From an uncultured Oscillospiraceae bacterium (GTDB lineage: Bacteria; Bacillota; Clostridia; Oscillospirales; Oscillospiraceae), in assembly GCA_910584045.1 (NCBI GenBank), contig CAJTYO010000018.1:1-50046 (forward strand): a DNA stretch of 50,046 nucleotides, given 5' to 3'. The position numbers and the translations under genes are program-made. This document shows, piece by piece, positions 31,956-41,200 of this stretch (its first letter is position 1; the number at the start of each line of letters is the position of its first letter). Under the pieces are notes generated by a model that made no database searches, had not been told where the DNA came from, and was given only the letters and a program-made list of their open reading frames with translations.

Positions 31956-32846
31956 TTACCGCGCCCCTGCCTCCGACAGAGCGTCAATGGCCAGCTGCAC
32001 CGCGCCCATGACGCCCTGGTTGTCGTTGAGGCTGATGGGGACGATATAGCTGTCCAGATCGTCGATGGCCTGTCCCTGGAGATAGCCGCCCAGCTGGCGG
32101 CGAACCTCCTGCCGGACCAGGGGCAGGACGTGCTCCTGGTGGGTCACGCCGCCGCCCAGGATGATGCGTCCCGGAGAGAGCACCATGATGTAGTCGCACA
32201 CCGCCCGGGCGATGTAATATGCCTCCAGCTCCCAGACCTCCGGACGGTCCGACAGCTCCTGGGCCTTCTTCCCCCAGCGGCGCTCGATAGCCGGGCCGCT
32301 GGCCAGACCCTCCAGGCAGTTGCCGTGGTAGGGGCAGATTCCCTTCTCCAGGGGGTCGTCGGCGCGGCGGTCCATCAGAATGTGCCCGGCCTCCGGGTGG
32401 AGCATCCCGTGGTAGGGCTTGCCGCGGATAATTACGCCCACGCCCACGCCGGTGCCAACGGTGATATAGATGCTGTTCTCCACATGGCGTGTGCAGCCCC
32501 AGACCGCCTCGCCCAGGGCGGCGGCATTCACGTCCGTGTCAAACCCCACGGGAACGCCTAAGGCCTCCTCAAAACGCTGTACAATGGGATAATCCCGCCA
32601 CGCCAGCTTCGGTGTGGCAAGAATAGAGCCGTAGGTGGGGGAGCGCCGGTCCAGATCCACCGGACCGAAGCAGCCAATGCCTACAGCAGCCAGGCCCTTT
32701 CCGCTGAAAAAGCGCAGCATCTCCGGCATGGTTTCCTCCGGGGTTTGGGTGGGGAGGCTGATGCGTTCCAATATATTTCCCTGGGCGTCGCCCACGGCGC
32801 AGACCATTTTTGTACCGCCTGCCTCCAAAGCGCCAAAAAGGGGCAT
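31956..32846 (-). CDS. ROK family fructokinase
   Basis: Sugar kinase of 296 residues of the ScrK/GmuE-type ROK branch, phosphorylating fructose (possibly mannose) with ATP. ATP-binding start FGALEAGGTKMVCAVGD, catalytic region GFDTDVNAAALGE, TVGTGVGVGVI, and the zinc-site region HPEAGHILMD followed by GICPYHGNCLEGLASGPAIE are all present. The start at 32846 follows AAAGGAG. Its sugar transporter is not in the window. Next to nagB it fits hexose and amino-sugar use. Confidence 0.9.
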   Translation of the reverse strand: MPLFGALEAGGTKMVCAVGDAQGNILERISLPTQTPEETMPEMLRFFSGKGLAAVGIGCFGPVDLDRRSPTYGSILATPKLAWRDYPIVQRFEEALGVPVGFDTDVNAAALGEAVWGCTRHVENSIYITVGTGVGVGVIIRGKPYHGMLHPEAGHILMDRRADDPLEKGICPYHGNCLEGLASGPAIERRWGKKAQELSDRPEVWELEAYYIARAVCDYIMVLSPGRIILGGGVTHQEHVLPLVRQEVRRQLGGYLQGQAIDDLDSYIVPISLNDNQGVMGAVQLAIDALSEAGAR

Positions 32847-32876
32847 AGGATCATCTCCTTTTTTGTGTGATGTCTT

Positions 32877-32905
32877 ATTATAGTCCATCTGGAAGCGGTT
32901 TGCAA
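32877..32905 (-). promoter_or_regulatory. Promoter of the fructokinase gene
   Basis: Minus strand TTGCAA, 17-base spacer, TATAAT (32882-32877), about 30 bases before the ATG. Confidence 0.7.
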
Positions 32906-32915
32906 TCATAAATGG

Positions 32916-32944
32916 TTGATTAATCTCCAGAGATATATTATAAT
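32916..32944 (+). promoter_or_regulatory. Promoter of the barnase-barstar pair
   Basis: TTGATT (32916-32921), 17-base spacer, TATAAT (32939-32944). The ribosome site GAGGAG precedes the ATG at 32995. Confidence 0.75.
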
Positions 32945-32994
32945 GAGGCGCACGGGACCGGTCCGCCGGTTATTTACATTGAGGAGATAGAGCG

Positions 32995-33615
32995 ATGAAA
33001 AAACTGACATACGCTGGCGGTGCGCTGGCTGCGGCGCTGGCGCTGCTGTTTGGTCTGACCGCCTGTGGGGGATTGGATGTGGAGATTATCAGCAGCGAGG
33101 ATGGGCCCACCGTCATTGTGACCGGACGGGAAGGGGACGGGACCTCCACTGGAACCGGAGAGCAGGAGGCGGTTCCGGAAGAGGTTCTTACCCCTCTTGA
33201 AGACCCGCTTTCGGAGGAGGACCCCGGAACATCCTCCGGCGGGGAGGACCTGCCTTACGAGGATGGTCTTCCGGACATCGAGGAGGGCGGCACCTATAAC
33301 AGCGCCGAGGACGTATCGCTGTATTTGTATACCTTTGGCTGTCTGCCGGAGAATTACATCACCAAGAGCGAGGCCCGGGAGCTGGGCTGGTCCGGCGGAT
33401 CGGTGGAGCAGTACGCGCCCGGCTGCGCCATCGGCGGGGACAAGTTCGGCAACCGGGAGGGCGTGCTGCCCGACGGGAAGTACCATGAGTGCGACGTCGA
33501 CACCATCGGCCAGAGCAGCCGGGGGGCCAAGCGGCTGGTATATTCCGATGACGGGCGGATCTACTACACGGAGGACCACTACGAGACCTTCACCCTTCTC
33601 TACGGGGAGGAATGA
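32995..33615 (+). CDS. Barnase-like ribonuclease, lipoprotein form
   Basis: Secreted, probably membrane-anchored RNase of 206 residues. The signal peptide ends in a lipobox LTAC with Cys24. A low-complexity acidic linker of about 75 residues (27-100) follows, then a complete barnase domain (about 103-203). The stretches LPENYITKSEARELGW, GGDKFGNREGVLPDG and EDHYETFTLLY align closely with barnase. Catalytic residues equivalent to barnase Glu73, Arg87 and His102 are present as Glu165, Arg180 and His195. Three extra Cys (116, 144, 166) are unusual. It is coupled to a barstar gene. Free barnase is normally released, so anchoring suggests RNA scavenging or a contact toxin, which is an inference. 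Confidence 0.9.
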   Translation: MKKLTYAGGALAAALALLFGLTACGGLDVEIISSEDGPTVIVTGREGDGTSTGTGEQEAVPEEVLTPLEDPLSEEDPGTSSGGEDLPYEDGLPDIEEGGTYNSAEDVSLYLYTFGCLPENYITKSEARELGWSGGSVEQYAPGCAIGGDKFGNREGVLPDGKYHECDVDTIGQSSRGAKRLVYSDDGRIYYTEDHYETFTLLYGEE

Positions 33616-33617
33616 CC

Positions 33618-33902
33618 ATGGCGGAGATGGAAACCGTTGTTCTGGACGGGGAGCGGATGCTCAACCGCCGCGCGGCCCATGACCATCTGGCCGAGCAGCT
33701 GGGCCTGCCGGATTACTACGGACGGAATCTGGACGGGCTGTACGACCTGCTCACCGAGCGGGACGGCCCCACCCGGCTGGTGGTGCGGAACCGGAGGACT
33801 ATAGAGAGCTGGCTGGGGGCCTACGGGACCGCGCTGTGCCAGACCCTGGAGGACGCGGACCGCGCCAATCCCAGGCTGGAGGTTCTGTTTCCGGAGGATT
33901 GA
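33618..33902 (+). CDS. Barstar family RNase inhibitor
   Basis: Cytoplasmic inhibitor of 94 residues that protects the producer from its barnase. The motif LPDYYGRNLDGLYDLL matches the barstar binding helix, including the Tyr and Asp residues (barstar Tyr29, Asp35, Asp39) that plug the barnase active site. Two ATGs are possible: 33612 overlaps the barnase stop but is one base from GGAGG, while 33618 has proper 7-base spacing and is preferred. Coupling places inhibitor synthesis directly behind that of the toxin. Confidence 0.92.
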   Translation: MAEMETVVLDGERMLNRRAAHDHLAEQLGLPDYYGRNLDGLYDLLTERDGPTRLVVRNRRTIESWLGAYGTALCQTLEDADRANPRLEVLFPED

Positions 33903-33949
33903 TCGATTTTCCAAGTCTTGAAAAAGTGTGAGACACACAGAAACACAGA

Positions 33950-33980
33950 GGGGAGCGCGCCGGATTCCGGTGCGCTCCCC
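33950..33980 (+). terminator. Terminator of the barnase-barstar operon
   Basis: GGGGAGCGC and CCGG pair with CCGG and GCGCTCCCC around an ATT loop, a 14-bp stem with one G-T pair, followed by TTCCTT. Confidence 0.7.
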
Positions 33981-34137
33981 TTCCTTAAAAGTAGAAGATA
34001 GAAGAGCTCCTCAAACTGCTTGTCCAGGGCGGTCTGGGACAACTCCTTCTCCGCCCGGCTTTTGGCCGGAACGTCGTCCCTGTCCGCGGGAATTTCTCGG
34101 CGGTTTTACCGCCGCCCCGAAACGCCCCGGGAGCGCG
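33981..34137 (-). other. Gap with an open minus-strand frame of unclear status
   Basis: Downstream of the cardiolipin synthase stop, one minus-strand frame reads about 40 charged and helical residues (including AKSRAEKELSQTALDKQFEE and LFYLLLLRKG). It begins after a stop with no ATG, though a TTG near 34045 follows AAGGAG. It may be the remnant of a gene or a tiny ORF. I do not recognise it. Confidence 0.25.
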
Positions 34138-35718
34138 TCACATCAGCGGGGACAGGGGGCGCAGGAGCCACCCCGTTATCCGCCGCCCCAGCCGGTCCTT
34201 CCGGCACTCCTCCGCCGTCATTCGATGACACTGGGCCAGCGTCCTCTGGAAATCCGCCTCGATATCCTCCACAACGGGGGACTGGTGGAGCAGTACCGCA
34301 CACTCGAAATGCAGGTAGAGGCTGCGGTAGTCCAAATTGATGCTCCCCGTCACCGCCGTATTGCCGTCGCTGACGAAGGTCTTGGCGTGGACAAAGCCGG
34401 GGGTGTACTCATAGATTTTCACCCCTCCGGCGATCAGATCCCTGTAGTAGGAGCGGGTCAGGGCGAACACCGTCTTCTTGTCCGGCTTGCCGGGGGTGAT
34501 GATCTTTACATCCACGCCCCGCTTGGCGGCAAAGGTCAGGGCGGTGGCCATCTCGTGGTCGATGATGAGGTAGGGGGTCATGATATGCACATAGTTCCGG
34601 GCCCGGTTGAGCACGTCGATATAGACCATCTCGGCAATATTCTCCCCGTTGAAGGGGCTGTCACCGTAGGGGATGACCCATCCCTCGGCCTCCACCGGCG
34701 CGGAGGCGGACAGATACCGGGTGCAGTCCTCCATCCCCCGTCCCTCGGCGTTCCACATCTGGAGGAACATCAGCGTAAAGGAGCGCACCGCCTCGCCGGT
34801 GACCCGGATGGCCACGTCCTTCCAGTGTCCGTGGAGCTCGATGCGGTTGATATACTCGTCCGACAGATTGATTCCCCCGGTAAAGGCGCAGCGCCCGTCC
34901 ACCACCAAAATTTTCCGGTGGTCCCGGTTGTTGTAGTGGGTGGACACCAGCGGGCGCAGCGGGGCGTACATCCGGCACTGGACGCCCAGCTCCTCCAGCC
35001 GCCGGGGGTACTGATAGGGCAGATCGAACAGGGCGCAGGTGCCGTCATACATCACCCGGACCTCCACCCCCTGGGCGGCCTTCCGCTCCAGGACGCTGAG
35101 AATCCGTCCCCACATATAGCCCTCCCGCACGATGAAATACTCCATGAAGATAAACCGCTCCGCCCGCTCCAGCTCCGCTAGAATGACGGCGAAGGCGTCC
35201 TCCCCCAAGGGGTAAAAGTCCGCCCCGCTGTTCTGCCACACCGGAAAGGGGCCCGTCCGCTCCAGGTAGGCGGCAATGCCGCCCATGCCCGGGTCCGCCT
35301 CCTCCAGGGCGCTGCGCGCCCTGCCCCGGGCGGGGAGGAGGGCGGCGGTCTCCGTCTGGATATCCTCCAGCCGGGCGCGGACCAGGCGGTGGCCCAGCTC
35401 CGCGTCCACATAGAAGTAAAAGGGAATGGCGAACACGGGAAAGAGCATGATAAGGAGAATCCATGTGATTTTCGCGGCGGGATTGGCCGGCCGGTTGACC
35501 ACCACCAGGGCCACGATCAGGCTGATAAACAGCGAGCCGCCGTACACGGCGTACTCGTTGAGCCAGTAAAAGCCGAAAAAGAGCAGGGCGAACTGGGCCG
35601 CCAGCAGCATCACCACAATAGTGGTGCGTCCGAAGATCAGACGGAACAGGCCCCGCCTGCCCTTGTTGAGCAGCAGGACCGCCTCCTCGTCCAGATGAGC
35701 TTTTTTCTCTTTAACCAT
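34138..35718 (-). CDS. cls: Cardiolipin synthase (phospholipase D superfamily)
   Basis: Membrane enzyme of 526 residues joining two phosphatidylglycerols into cardiolipin. Two or three N-terminal membrane helices (about residues 30-110) precede two PLD domains with HKD motifs: HYNNRDHRKILVVDG, then GGINLSDEY, and HAKTFVSDGNTAVTGSINLD. The start at 35718 has GGAGG 7 bases upstream. Long in-frame extensions run through the divergent TetR-family gene and are excluded. It is divergent from the TetR-ABC operon. Confidence 0.94.
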   Translation of the reverse strand: MVKEKKAHLDEEAVLLLNKGRRGLFRLIFGRTTIVVMLLAAQFALLFFGFYWLNEYAVYGGSLFISLIVALVVVNRPANPAAKITWILLIMLFPVFAIPFYFYVDAELGHRLVRARLEDIQTETAALLPARGRARSALEEADPGMGGIAAYLERTGPFPVWQNSGADFYPLGEDAFAVILAELERAERFIFMEYFIVREGYMWGRILSVLERKAAQGVEVRVMYDGTCALFDLPYQYPRRLEELGVQCRMYAPLRPLVSTHYNNRDHRKILVVDGRCAFTGGINLSDEYINRIELHGHWKDVAIRVTGEAVRSFTLMFLQMWNAEGRGMEDCTRYLSASAPVEAEGWVIPYGDSPFNGENIAEMVYIDVLNRARNYVHIMTPYLIIDHEMATALTFAAKRGVDVKIITPGKPDKKTVFALTRSYYRDLIAGGVKIYEYTPGFVHAKTFVSDGNTAVTGSINLDYRSLYLHFECAVLLHQSPVVEDIEADFQRTLAQCHRMTAEECRKDRLGRRITGWLLRPLSPLM

Positions 35719-35850
35719 AAAGCGGCCTCCTTCCCTCGCGGCACATTGATAGATATAGGTGCTACTATACCATAGCGGACTGTGAAATGCAACCGGGACC
35801 GGTCCGGCGGCCCGGAGGTTGGCGGGCGGAAAATAATTTTTCGGCGGGGC

Positions 35851-35879
35851 TTGACCAGAATGGTCAACGGCTGTATGGT
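35851..35879 (+). promoter_or_regulatory. Promoter and inverted-repeat operator of the TetR-ABC operon
   Basis: TTGACC (35851-35856), 17-base spacer, TATGGT (35874-35879). The -35 is itself the left half of the perfect inverted repeat TTGACC-AGAAT-GGTCAA (35851-35867), a size typical for TetR-family operators. Confidence 0.6.
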
Positions 35880-35901
35880 GGGGGAGAGAGGAGGGAGACT
35901 G

Positions 35902-36522
35902 ATGAACCCGAAATTTTTTCATCTGCCCCCGGAGCGGCAGGATCTGATCCGAAACAGCGCCATGCTGGAGTTCGGGGAAAACACCTTTAAGAAGACCTCC
36001 GCCGACTCCATCGCCAAGCGGGCGGGGGTTTCCAAGGGGCTGCTGTTCCACTACTTCAAGGACAAGCGGGAGATGTACCTGTACCTTTACCAGTACGCGC
36101 TGGACGTATGCGTGAAGCAGTATATGTCCAAGAGCTACGACTTCGGGGAGAAGGACTTCTTCCTGGCCCTGGAGATGGGGCACCGGGTGAAGATGGACCT
36201 GGTGCGGCGGCACCCGGGGCTGTTCCGGTTTGTCATGCGGACCTACTACGAGCGGGACAGCGTGCTGTCCCCGAAGCTGCGGCGGGGGCTGGACGAACTG
36301 ATGGAGACCACCATCCGGGACTTCCTCTCCCGGATGGACCTCTACAAGTTCAAGGAGGGGGTGGACCCCTATCAGGTGGTCCGGCTGCTGCTTCTGGCGG
36401 CGGAGGGGATGCTGGCGGAAACCGGCGCCTGCACGGCGGAGGAGATCCAGAAGTTGTTCGAGCAGTACAAGCGACACGCGGATATGCTGCGGCAATTCCT
36501 GTACAAGGAGGAATATTTATGA
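35902..36522 (+). CDS. TetR/AcrR family regulator
   Basis: Regulator of 206 residues. The helix-turn-helix spans about residues 10-58 (AMLEFGENTFKKTSADSIAK, RAGVSKGLLFHYFKDKREMY). The ligand domain follows and is all helical. The start at 35902 follows GAGGAGGGAG; the earlier in-frame ATGs at 35782, 35860 and 35875 lie upstream of or inside the promoter. It overlaps the ABC ATPase gene by ATGA, so it very likely represses an exporter operon that includes itself. The inducer is unknown. Confidence 0.92.
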   Translation: MNPKFFHLPPERQDLIRNSAMLEFGENTFKKTSADSIAKRAGVSKGLLFHYFKDKREMYLYLYQYALDVCVKQYMSKSYDFGEKDFFLALEMGHRVKMDLVRRHPGLFRFVMRTYYERDSVLSPKLRRGLDELMETTIRDFLSRMDLYKFKEGVDPYQVVRLLLLAAEGMLAETGACTAEEIQKLFEQYKRHADMLRQFLYKEEYL

Positions 36523-37211
36523 TTCAGATTACACATTTAACCAAGACCTACGGCAGGGCGCGGGGGGTGACGGACCTGAGCCTCCACGTTCCGCGGGGGA
36601 GCTGCTTCGGCTTCATCGGGCCCAACGGCGCGGGGAAGTCCACCACTATACGGACCCTGCTGGGGCTTATCTCTCCCACCGCCGGGGAGGCGAGGGTGAT
36701 GGGGCTGGACTGCGTGCGGGACCGCGCCGCCATTCTGGCCCAGGTGGGCTACATGCCCTCGGAGGCCGTGTTCTATCCGGAGATGCGGGTGTCGGAGGTG
36801 ATCCGGCTGTCGGCGGACCTGCGGAAAAGGGACTGCCGGGAGGAGGCCGCAGCCCTGTGCGAGGCCCTGGGACTGGACGGCCGGAAGCGGATACGGGAGC
36901 TGAGTTTGGGCAACCGGAAAAAGGTGTCCATCGTCTGCGCCATGCAGCACCGTCCGGCGCTGTATGTGCTGGACGAGCCCACCAGCGGGCTGGACCCGCT
37001 GGTCCAGCGGGACTTCTGGCTCCAGGTGGACCGGCGGCGGCGGGAGGGTGCGACGGTATTCCTCTCCTCCCATGTGCTCTACGAGGTCCAGCGGTACTGC
37101 GACCGGGCGGCCGTCATCCGGGAGGGACGGCTGGTGATCGAGGGGACCACTGCGGAGCTGGACATTGAGAACCGGTTTTTCGAGTATTACGAGGGAGGGA
37201 ATGGAATATGA
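36519..37211 (+). CDS. ABC transporter ATP-binding protein
   Basis: Exporter ATPase of 230 residues. Walker A GPNGAGKST is at about 34-42, Q-loop region LAQVGYMPSEAVFYPEM, signature LSLGNRKKVSIVCAM (a degenerate LSxGxxxxV form common in this branch), Walker B LYVLDEPTSGLDPL, and His-switch SSHVLYEV. It is coupled by ATGA to both the TetR-family gene and the permease gene. The substrate is unknown; drug or peptide export is plausible. Confidence 0.9.
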   Translation: MIQITHLTKTYGRARGVTDLSLHVPRGSCFGFIGPNGAGKSTTIRTLLGLISPTAGEARVMGLDCVRDRAAILAQVGYMPSEAVFYPEMRVSEVIRLSADLRKRDCREEAAALCEALGLDGRKRIRELSLGNRKKVSIVCAMQHRPALYVLDEPTSGLDPLVQRDFWLQVDRRRREGATVFLSSHVLYEVQRYCDRAAVIREGRLVIEGTTAELDIENRFFEYYEGGNGI

Positions 37212-37993
37212 CGGTCTTTCGGAAGGAGCTGCGGGCCGGGGCGGTGAGCCTGCTGGTGTGGACGGCGGTGATCGGCGGACTGATGGCGGTGTGCGTGGGG
37301 ATGTATCCCTCCATATCGGACTCCATGGAGGATGTGTCCGCCCTCTTTGCCGGGATGGGGGGCTTCTCCGCCGCCTTCGGCATGGACAAGCTGGGCTTCG
37401 GCACGATCATGGGCTTTTACGGCACGGAGTGCGGCAACATTCTGGGCCTGGGCGGGGCCTTCTTCGCCGCGCTGACCGCCATGGGGACCCTGGCCGGGGA
37501 GGAGGGGGGCCATACGGCGGAATTCCTGCTGACGCACCCGGTGAGCCGTACAAGAATTGCCGGTGAGAAGCTGGCGGCCCTGGCGGCGATGATTCTGGCG
37601 ATGAATCTGGCATGTCTGGCCTGTGGCGGGGGGAGCATCCTGGCCGTCGGGGAGGAGGCGGAGTGGGGAAAGCTGCTGAGCTACCATGGGACGCTGCTGC
37701 TGATGCAGCTGGAGATCGGCGGACTGTGCTTCGCGCTGTCGTCCCTGCTGCGCCGGAGCAGCTACGCGCTGGCCATGGGCGCTGCGGCGGGGCTGTACTT
37801 TATGGGGCTGCTCATCAATCTGAACGGGGAGCTGAAGCCCCTGGGATATATAACGCCCTACTACTACGCCGACGCGGCCCGGGTCTTCGCGGGGGAGACG
37901 CCGGTGGGGCCGCTTCTTGTCGGCTGTCTGCTGGGGGCGCTGGGCGCTGGGCTGGGTCTGTGGCGGTATGGACGGAAGGATGTGGCGGCATAG
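37208..37993 (+). CDS. ABC-2 type permease
   Basis: Membrane partner of the preceding ATPase, 261 residues with about six hydrophobic segments. The N-terminus starts with a short amphipathic stretch (TVFRKELRAGAVSLLVWTAV) typical of ABC-2 permeases, and there is an extended early loop rich in Gly and Phe (DVSALFAGMGGFSAAFGMDK). It is the last gene of the TetR-ABC operon; a terminator hairpin lies about 130 bp downstream. Confidence 0.85.
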   Translation: MTVFRKELRAGAVSLLVWTAVIGGLMAVCVGMYPSISDSMEDVSALFAGMGGFSAAFGMDKLGFGTIMGFYGTECGNILGLGGAFFAALTAMGTLAGEEGGHTAEFLLTHPVSRTRIAGEKLAALAAMILAMNLACLACGGGSILAVGEEAEWGKLLSYHGTLLLMQLEIGGLCFALSSLLRRSSYALAMGAAAGLYFMGLLINLNGELKPLGYITPYYYADAARVFAGETPVGPLLVGCLLGALGAGLGLWRYGRKDVAA

Positions 37994-38125
37994 GGGATGC
38001 GCATGATAAAAATAGGCGTCATGGGGGCGGCGGTCCCGGCGGCCTTTGACTGTCCGGTGTGCTAAATTTTTGCCCCGTGTGCAGACAAAAAACATTGATT
38101 TTTGAACAAATTGATAAAGAGGCGG

Positions 38126-38151
38126 GGGGCCCGGGGCGCAATCCGGGCCCC
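38126..38151 (+). terminator. Terminator after the TetR-ABC operon
   Basis: Nine-bp stem (GGGGCCCGG / CCGGGCCCC) with an 8-base loop, followed by TGTTCC and a T6 run 12 bases on. The rest of the 277-bp gap holds the kinase promoter. Confidence 0.55.
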
Positions 38152-38192
38152 TGTTCCTATCCATTTTTTGACGGACTTGTGCATTTCGGATA

Positions 38193-38226
38193 TTGACATT
38201 GACCCGCTTGACCGTTAGAATATAAG
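38193..38226 (+). promoter_or_regulatory. Promoter of the hybrid kinase gene, with tandem TTGAC boxes
   Basis: TTGACA (38193-38198), 17 bases, TAGAAT (38216-38221). A second TTGACC (38199-38204) is 16 bases from TATAAG (38221-38226), and a third TTGACC is at 38208-38213. These are either two overlapping promoters or a promoter plus regulator half-sites. Confidence 0.6.
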
Positions 38227-38270
38227 AGAAAGAATACGCGAACAAACGCTGAATGCGGAGGATGAGTTAT

Positions 38271-41200
38271 ATGTACCATTGCCGTCTTCAAGTATATTTG
38301 ACCGGCGGCCAGCCCGGCATGTGGGAGGCGATCCGGCAGATCCAGCCTATGGAAAATTTTACGCACGTGTTCACGTACAGCGCCCTGCCGGACGCGGCTC
38401 AGGCGGCCCAGGCGAATGTGATTCTGGCCGATCTGCGGGGACAGAGGACGGCGGACGCGGCGGCGGCGCTGGCGGAGGGCAAGCGGGAGAATGGGGAGCT
38501 GATCCTGCTGCTGGACGGGGAGCAGCTGCCGGAGCTGGACGGCGTGCTGGAGCAGGTGGACGATATTTGGACGGCGCCCCTCTCGCCGGAGGCGCTGGCC
38601 TTCCGGTTCCGCCGCCGCCAGCGGCTGTGGCAGGAGCGGGCCGGCGCGTGGCAGACCGGGCAGTATCTGGAGGCCACCATCAACAGCATCCCCAGTCTGG
38701 TCTGGTATAAGGATAAGACCGGCATCCATGAGAAGGTCAACGACAGCTTTTGCCGCACGGTCAACAAGGCGAAGGAGCAGGTCCAGGGCCGGGGACACGC
38801 CTATATCTGGGATGTGGAGCGCGACGACCCCGCCTGCATTGAATCCGAGCGGGTGGTCATGACCGAGGAGCGCACCTGCGTATCCGAGGAGACGGTTCAG
38901 ACGGGGGAGGGCGTGCGTCTGCTGACCACCTATAAATCCCCTCTGTACGATTTGGACGGCTCCGTCATGGGCACTGTGGGCGTGGGTATCGACGTGACCC
39001 AGGAGCGGGCCTATGAGCAGGAGCTCATAGAGAAGAGCAAAAATCTGGAGGCCATCTTCACAACCATGGACTGCGGCGTGATGTGCCACAGCATGGACGG
39101 CACCCGGATTATCAGCATCAACCGGGCGGCCCTGTCGATCCTGGGCTATGAAACTGTGGACGAGATGATGGCCGCCGGCTTCCGCATGGTGGCGGGCTCT
39201 GTGCTGGACGAGGACCGGGATAGATTGTGCGCCTGCATCGAGGCCCTGAATAAGGAGGGCGACAGCGTCAACGTCGAGTACCGCGTGCGGCACAAAAACG
39301 GGGAGATTCTCCACGTTATGGGCAACATCAAGCTGGTGCGGGAGAACGGGGAGCTGATTTACCAGCGCTATCTCCTCGACTGCACCGCCCAGAAGCTGCG
39401 GGAGGAGCAGGAGCGCCAGGAGAAGGAGCGCCGTCACGCCGGACTGGTTCAGGCGCTGAGCATCGACTACACCCTGGTGTGCTTCTTTGACCTGAATACG
39501 GGCACGGGCTATCCGCTGCGCATGGCCGGGGAAAACAGGGAGGGCCTGACGGAGATCTTCGGCGAAGAGGTCACCCTGCGGGAGAGCATGGAGCAGTACA
39601 TACAGCGCTATGTCTATCCGGAGGACGGGGAGCTGATCCGGCAGATCATCGCCCCCTCGTGGCTGGAGCGGGAGCTGGGAGAGCGCCAGTCCTGCTACGC
39701 GAACTACCGCGTGGTGGCGGACGGGCAGGTCCAGTATTTCCAGCTTAAAATTGTGTGCGCCGGGGAGTGGGACGGCGGCTACCGGGGCGTGGTGCTGGGT
39801 CTTCGCAGCGTGGACGAGGAGACCCGCAGCGAGATGAAGAAGAAGAGCCTGCTGGAGGACGCGCTGCTGCAGGCCAACCGGGCCAGCAAGGCCAAGAGCA
39901 TCTTCCTGTCCAATATGTCCCACGACATCCGCACCCCCATGAACGCCATAGTGGGCTTCACCGCCCTGGCCATCACCCACATCGACCAGGTGGAGCTGGT
40001 GGAGGAGTACCTCAAGAAGATCATGACCTCCGGCAACCACCTGCTCAGCCTCATTAACGACATTCTGGATATGAGCCGCATTGAGAGCGGAAAAATGCAT
40101 CTGGAGGAGTCCCCGTGCAGCCTGCCGGACATCCTGCACGGTCTGCGCAGCATTATCCAGGCGGACATCCATGCCAAGCAGCTGGAGCTGTACATCGACG
40201 CGGTGGATGTGGTGGATGAGGAGATTTTCTGTGACCGGCTGCGGCTCAATCAGCTGCTGCTGAACCTGCTGAGCAACTCGGTGAAGTACACGCCCGCAGG
40301 GGGCATCGTCAGCGTGCGAATCATTGAAACCACCGGCGCGCCGGCCGGATTTGCCAACTATGAGTTTCACATCAAGGATACCGGCATCGGCATGAGCCAG
40401 ACGTTCGTCAACCACATCTTCGAGCCCTTCGAGCGGGAGCGCAACTCCACCATCAGCGGCATACAGGGCACCGGCCTGGGCATGGCCATCACCAAGAACA
40501 TCGTGGATATGATGAACGGAACCATCTCCGTCCGGAGCGAGCAGGGCGTGGGCACGGAGTTCCAGGTAAACCTGACCTTCCGCCTCAACGGCGAGGAGCG
40601 TGAGCCCCAGACCATCGCGGAGCTGGCCGGCTGCCGGGCGCTGGTGGTGGACGACGACTACAACACCTGCGACAGCGTGACCTATATGCTCCAGCAGCTG
40701 GGCCTGCGGGCGGAGTGGACGCTGTCCGGCAAGGAGGCGGTGCTGCGCACCCATCAGGCCGCCACCCGCCACGACAACTACTGCGTGTACATCATCGACT
40801 GGCTTCTGCCGGATATGAACGGCGTGGAGGTGGCCCGGCGCATCCGCAAGGAGATGGGGGAGGATGTGCCCATCATCGTGCTGACCGCCTACGACTGGTC
40901 TGATATTGAGGACGAGGCCCGGGCGGCGGGGGTCACCGCTTTCTGCAGCAAACCCCTGTTTATGTCGGAGCTGCGCCGCTGCCTGCGCTCCATTGTCAAC
41001 GGCGACGAGGAGAGCGAGAAGAAGGCCGCCGCCGAGCCCCGGCACCACTCGGGGCATATCCTGCTGGCGGAGGACAACGAGCTCAACCGTGAGATCGCTT
41101 CGGCCATTCTGGAGGAGGCGGGCTTCACCCTGGATATGGCGGAGGACGGCCAGGCCGCGCTGGATATGATAACCGCGGCCGAGCCCGGCCACTACCGGCT

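Noticed and set aside
35719..36495. N-terminal extension of cardiolipin synthase by about 260 residues
   Set aside because: The extension is antisense to the TetR-family gene, and the ATG at 35718 has an ideal ribosome site and a normal N-terminus.
37994..38125. Plus-strand continuation after the ABC-2 permease as another small gene
   Set aside because: Frames are short and have no ribosome site, and the stretch turns AT-rich before the terminator.
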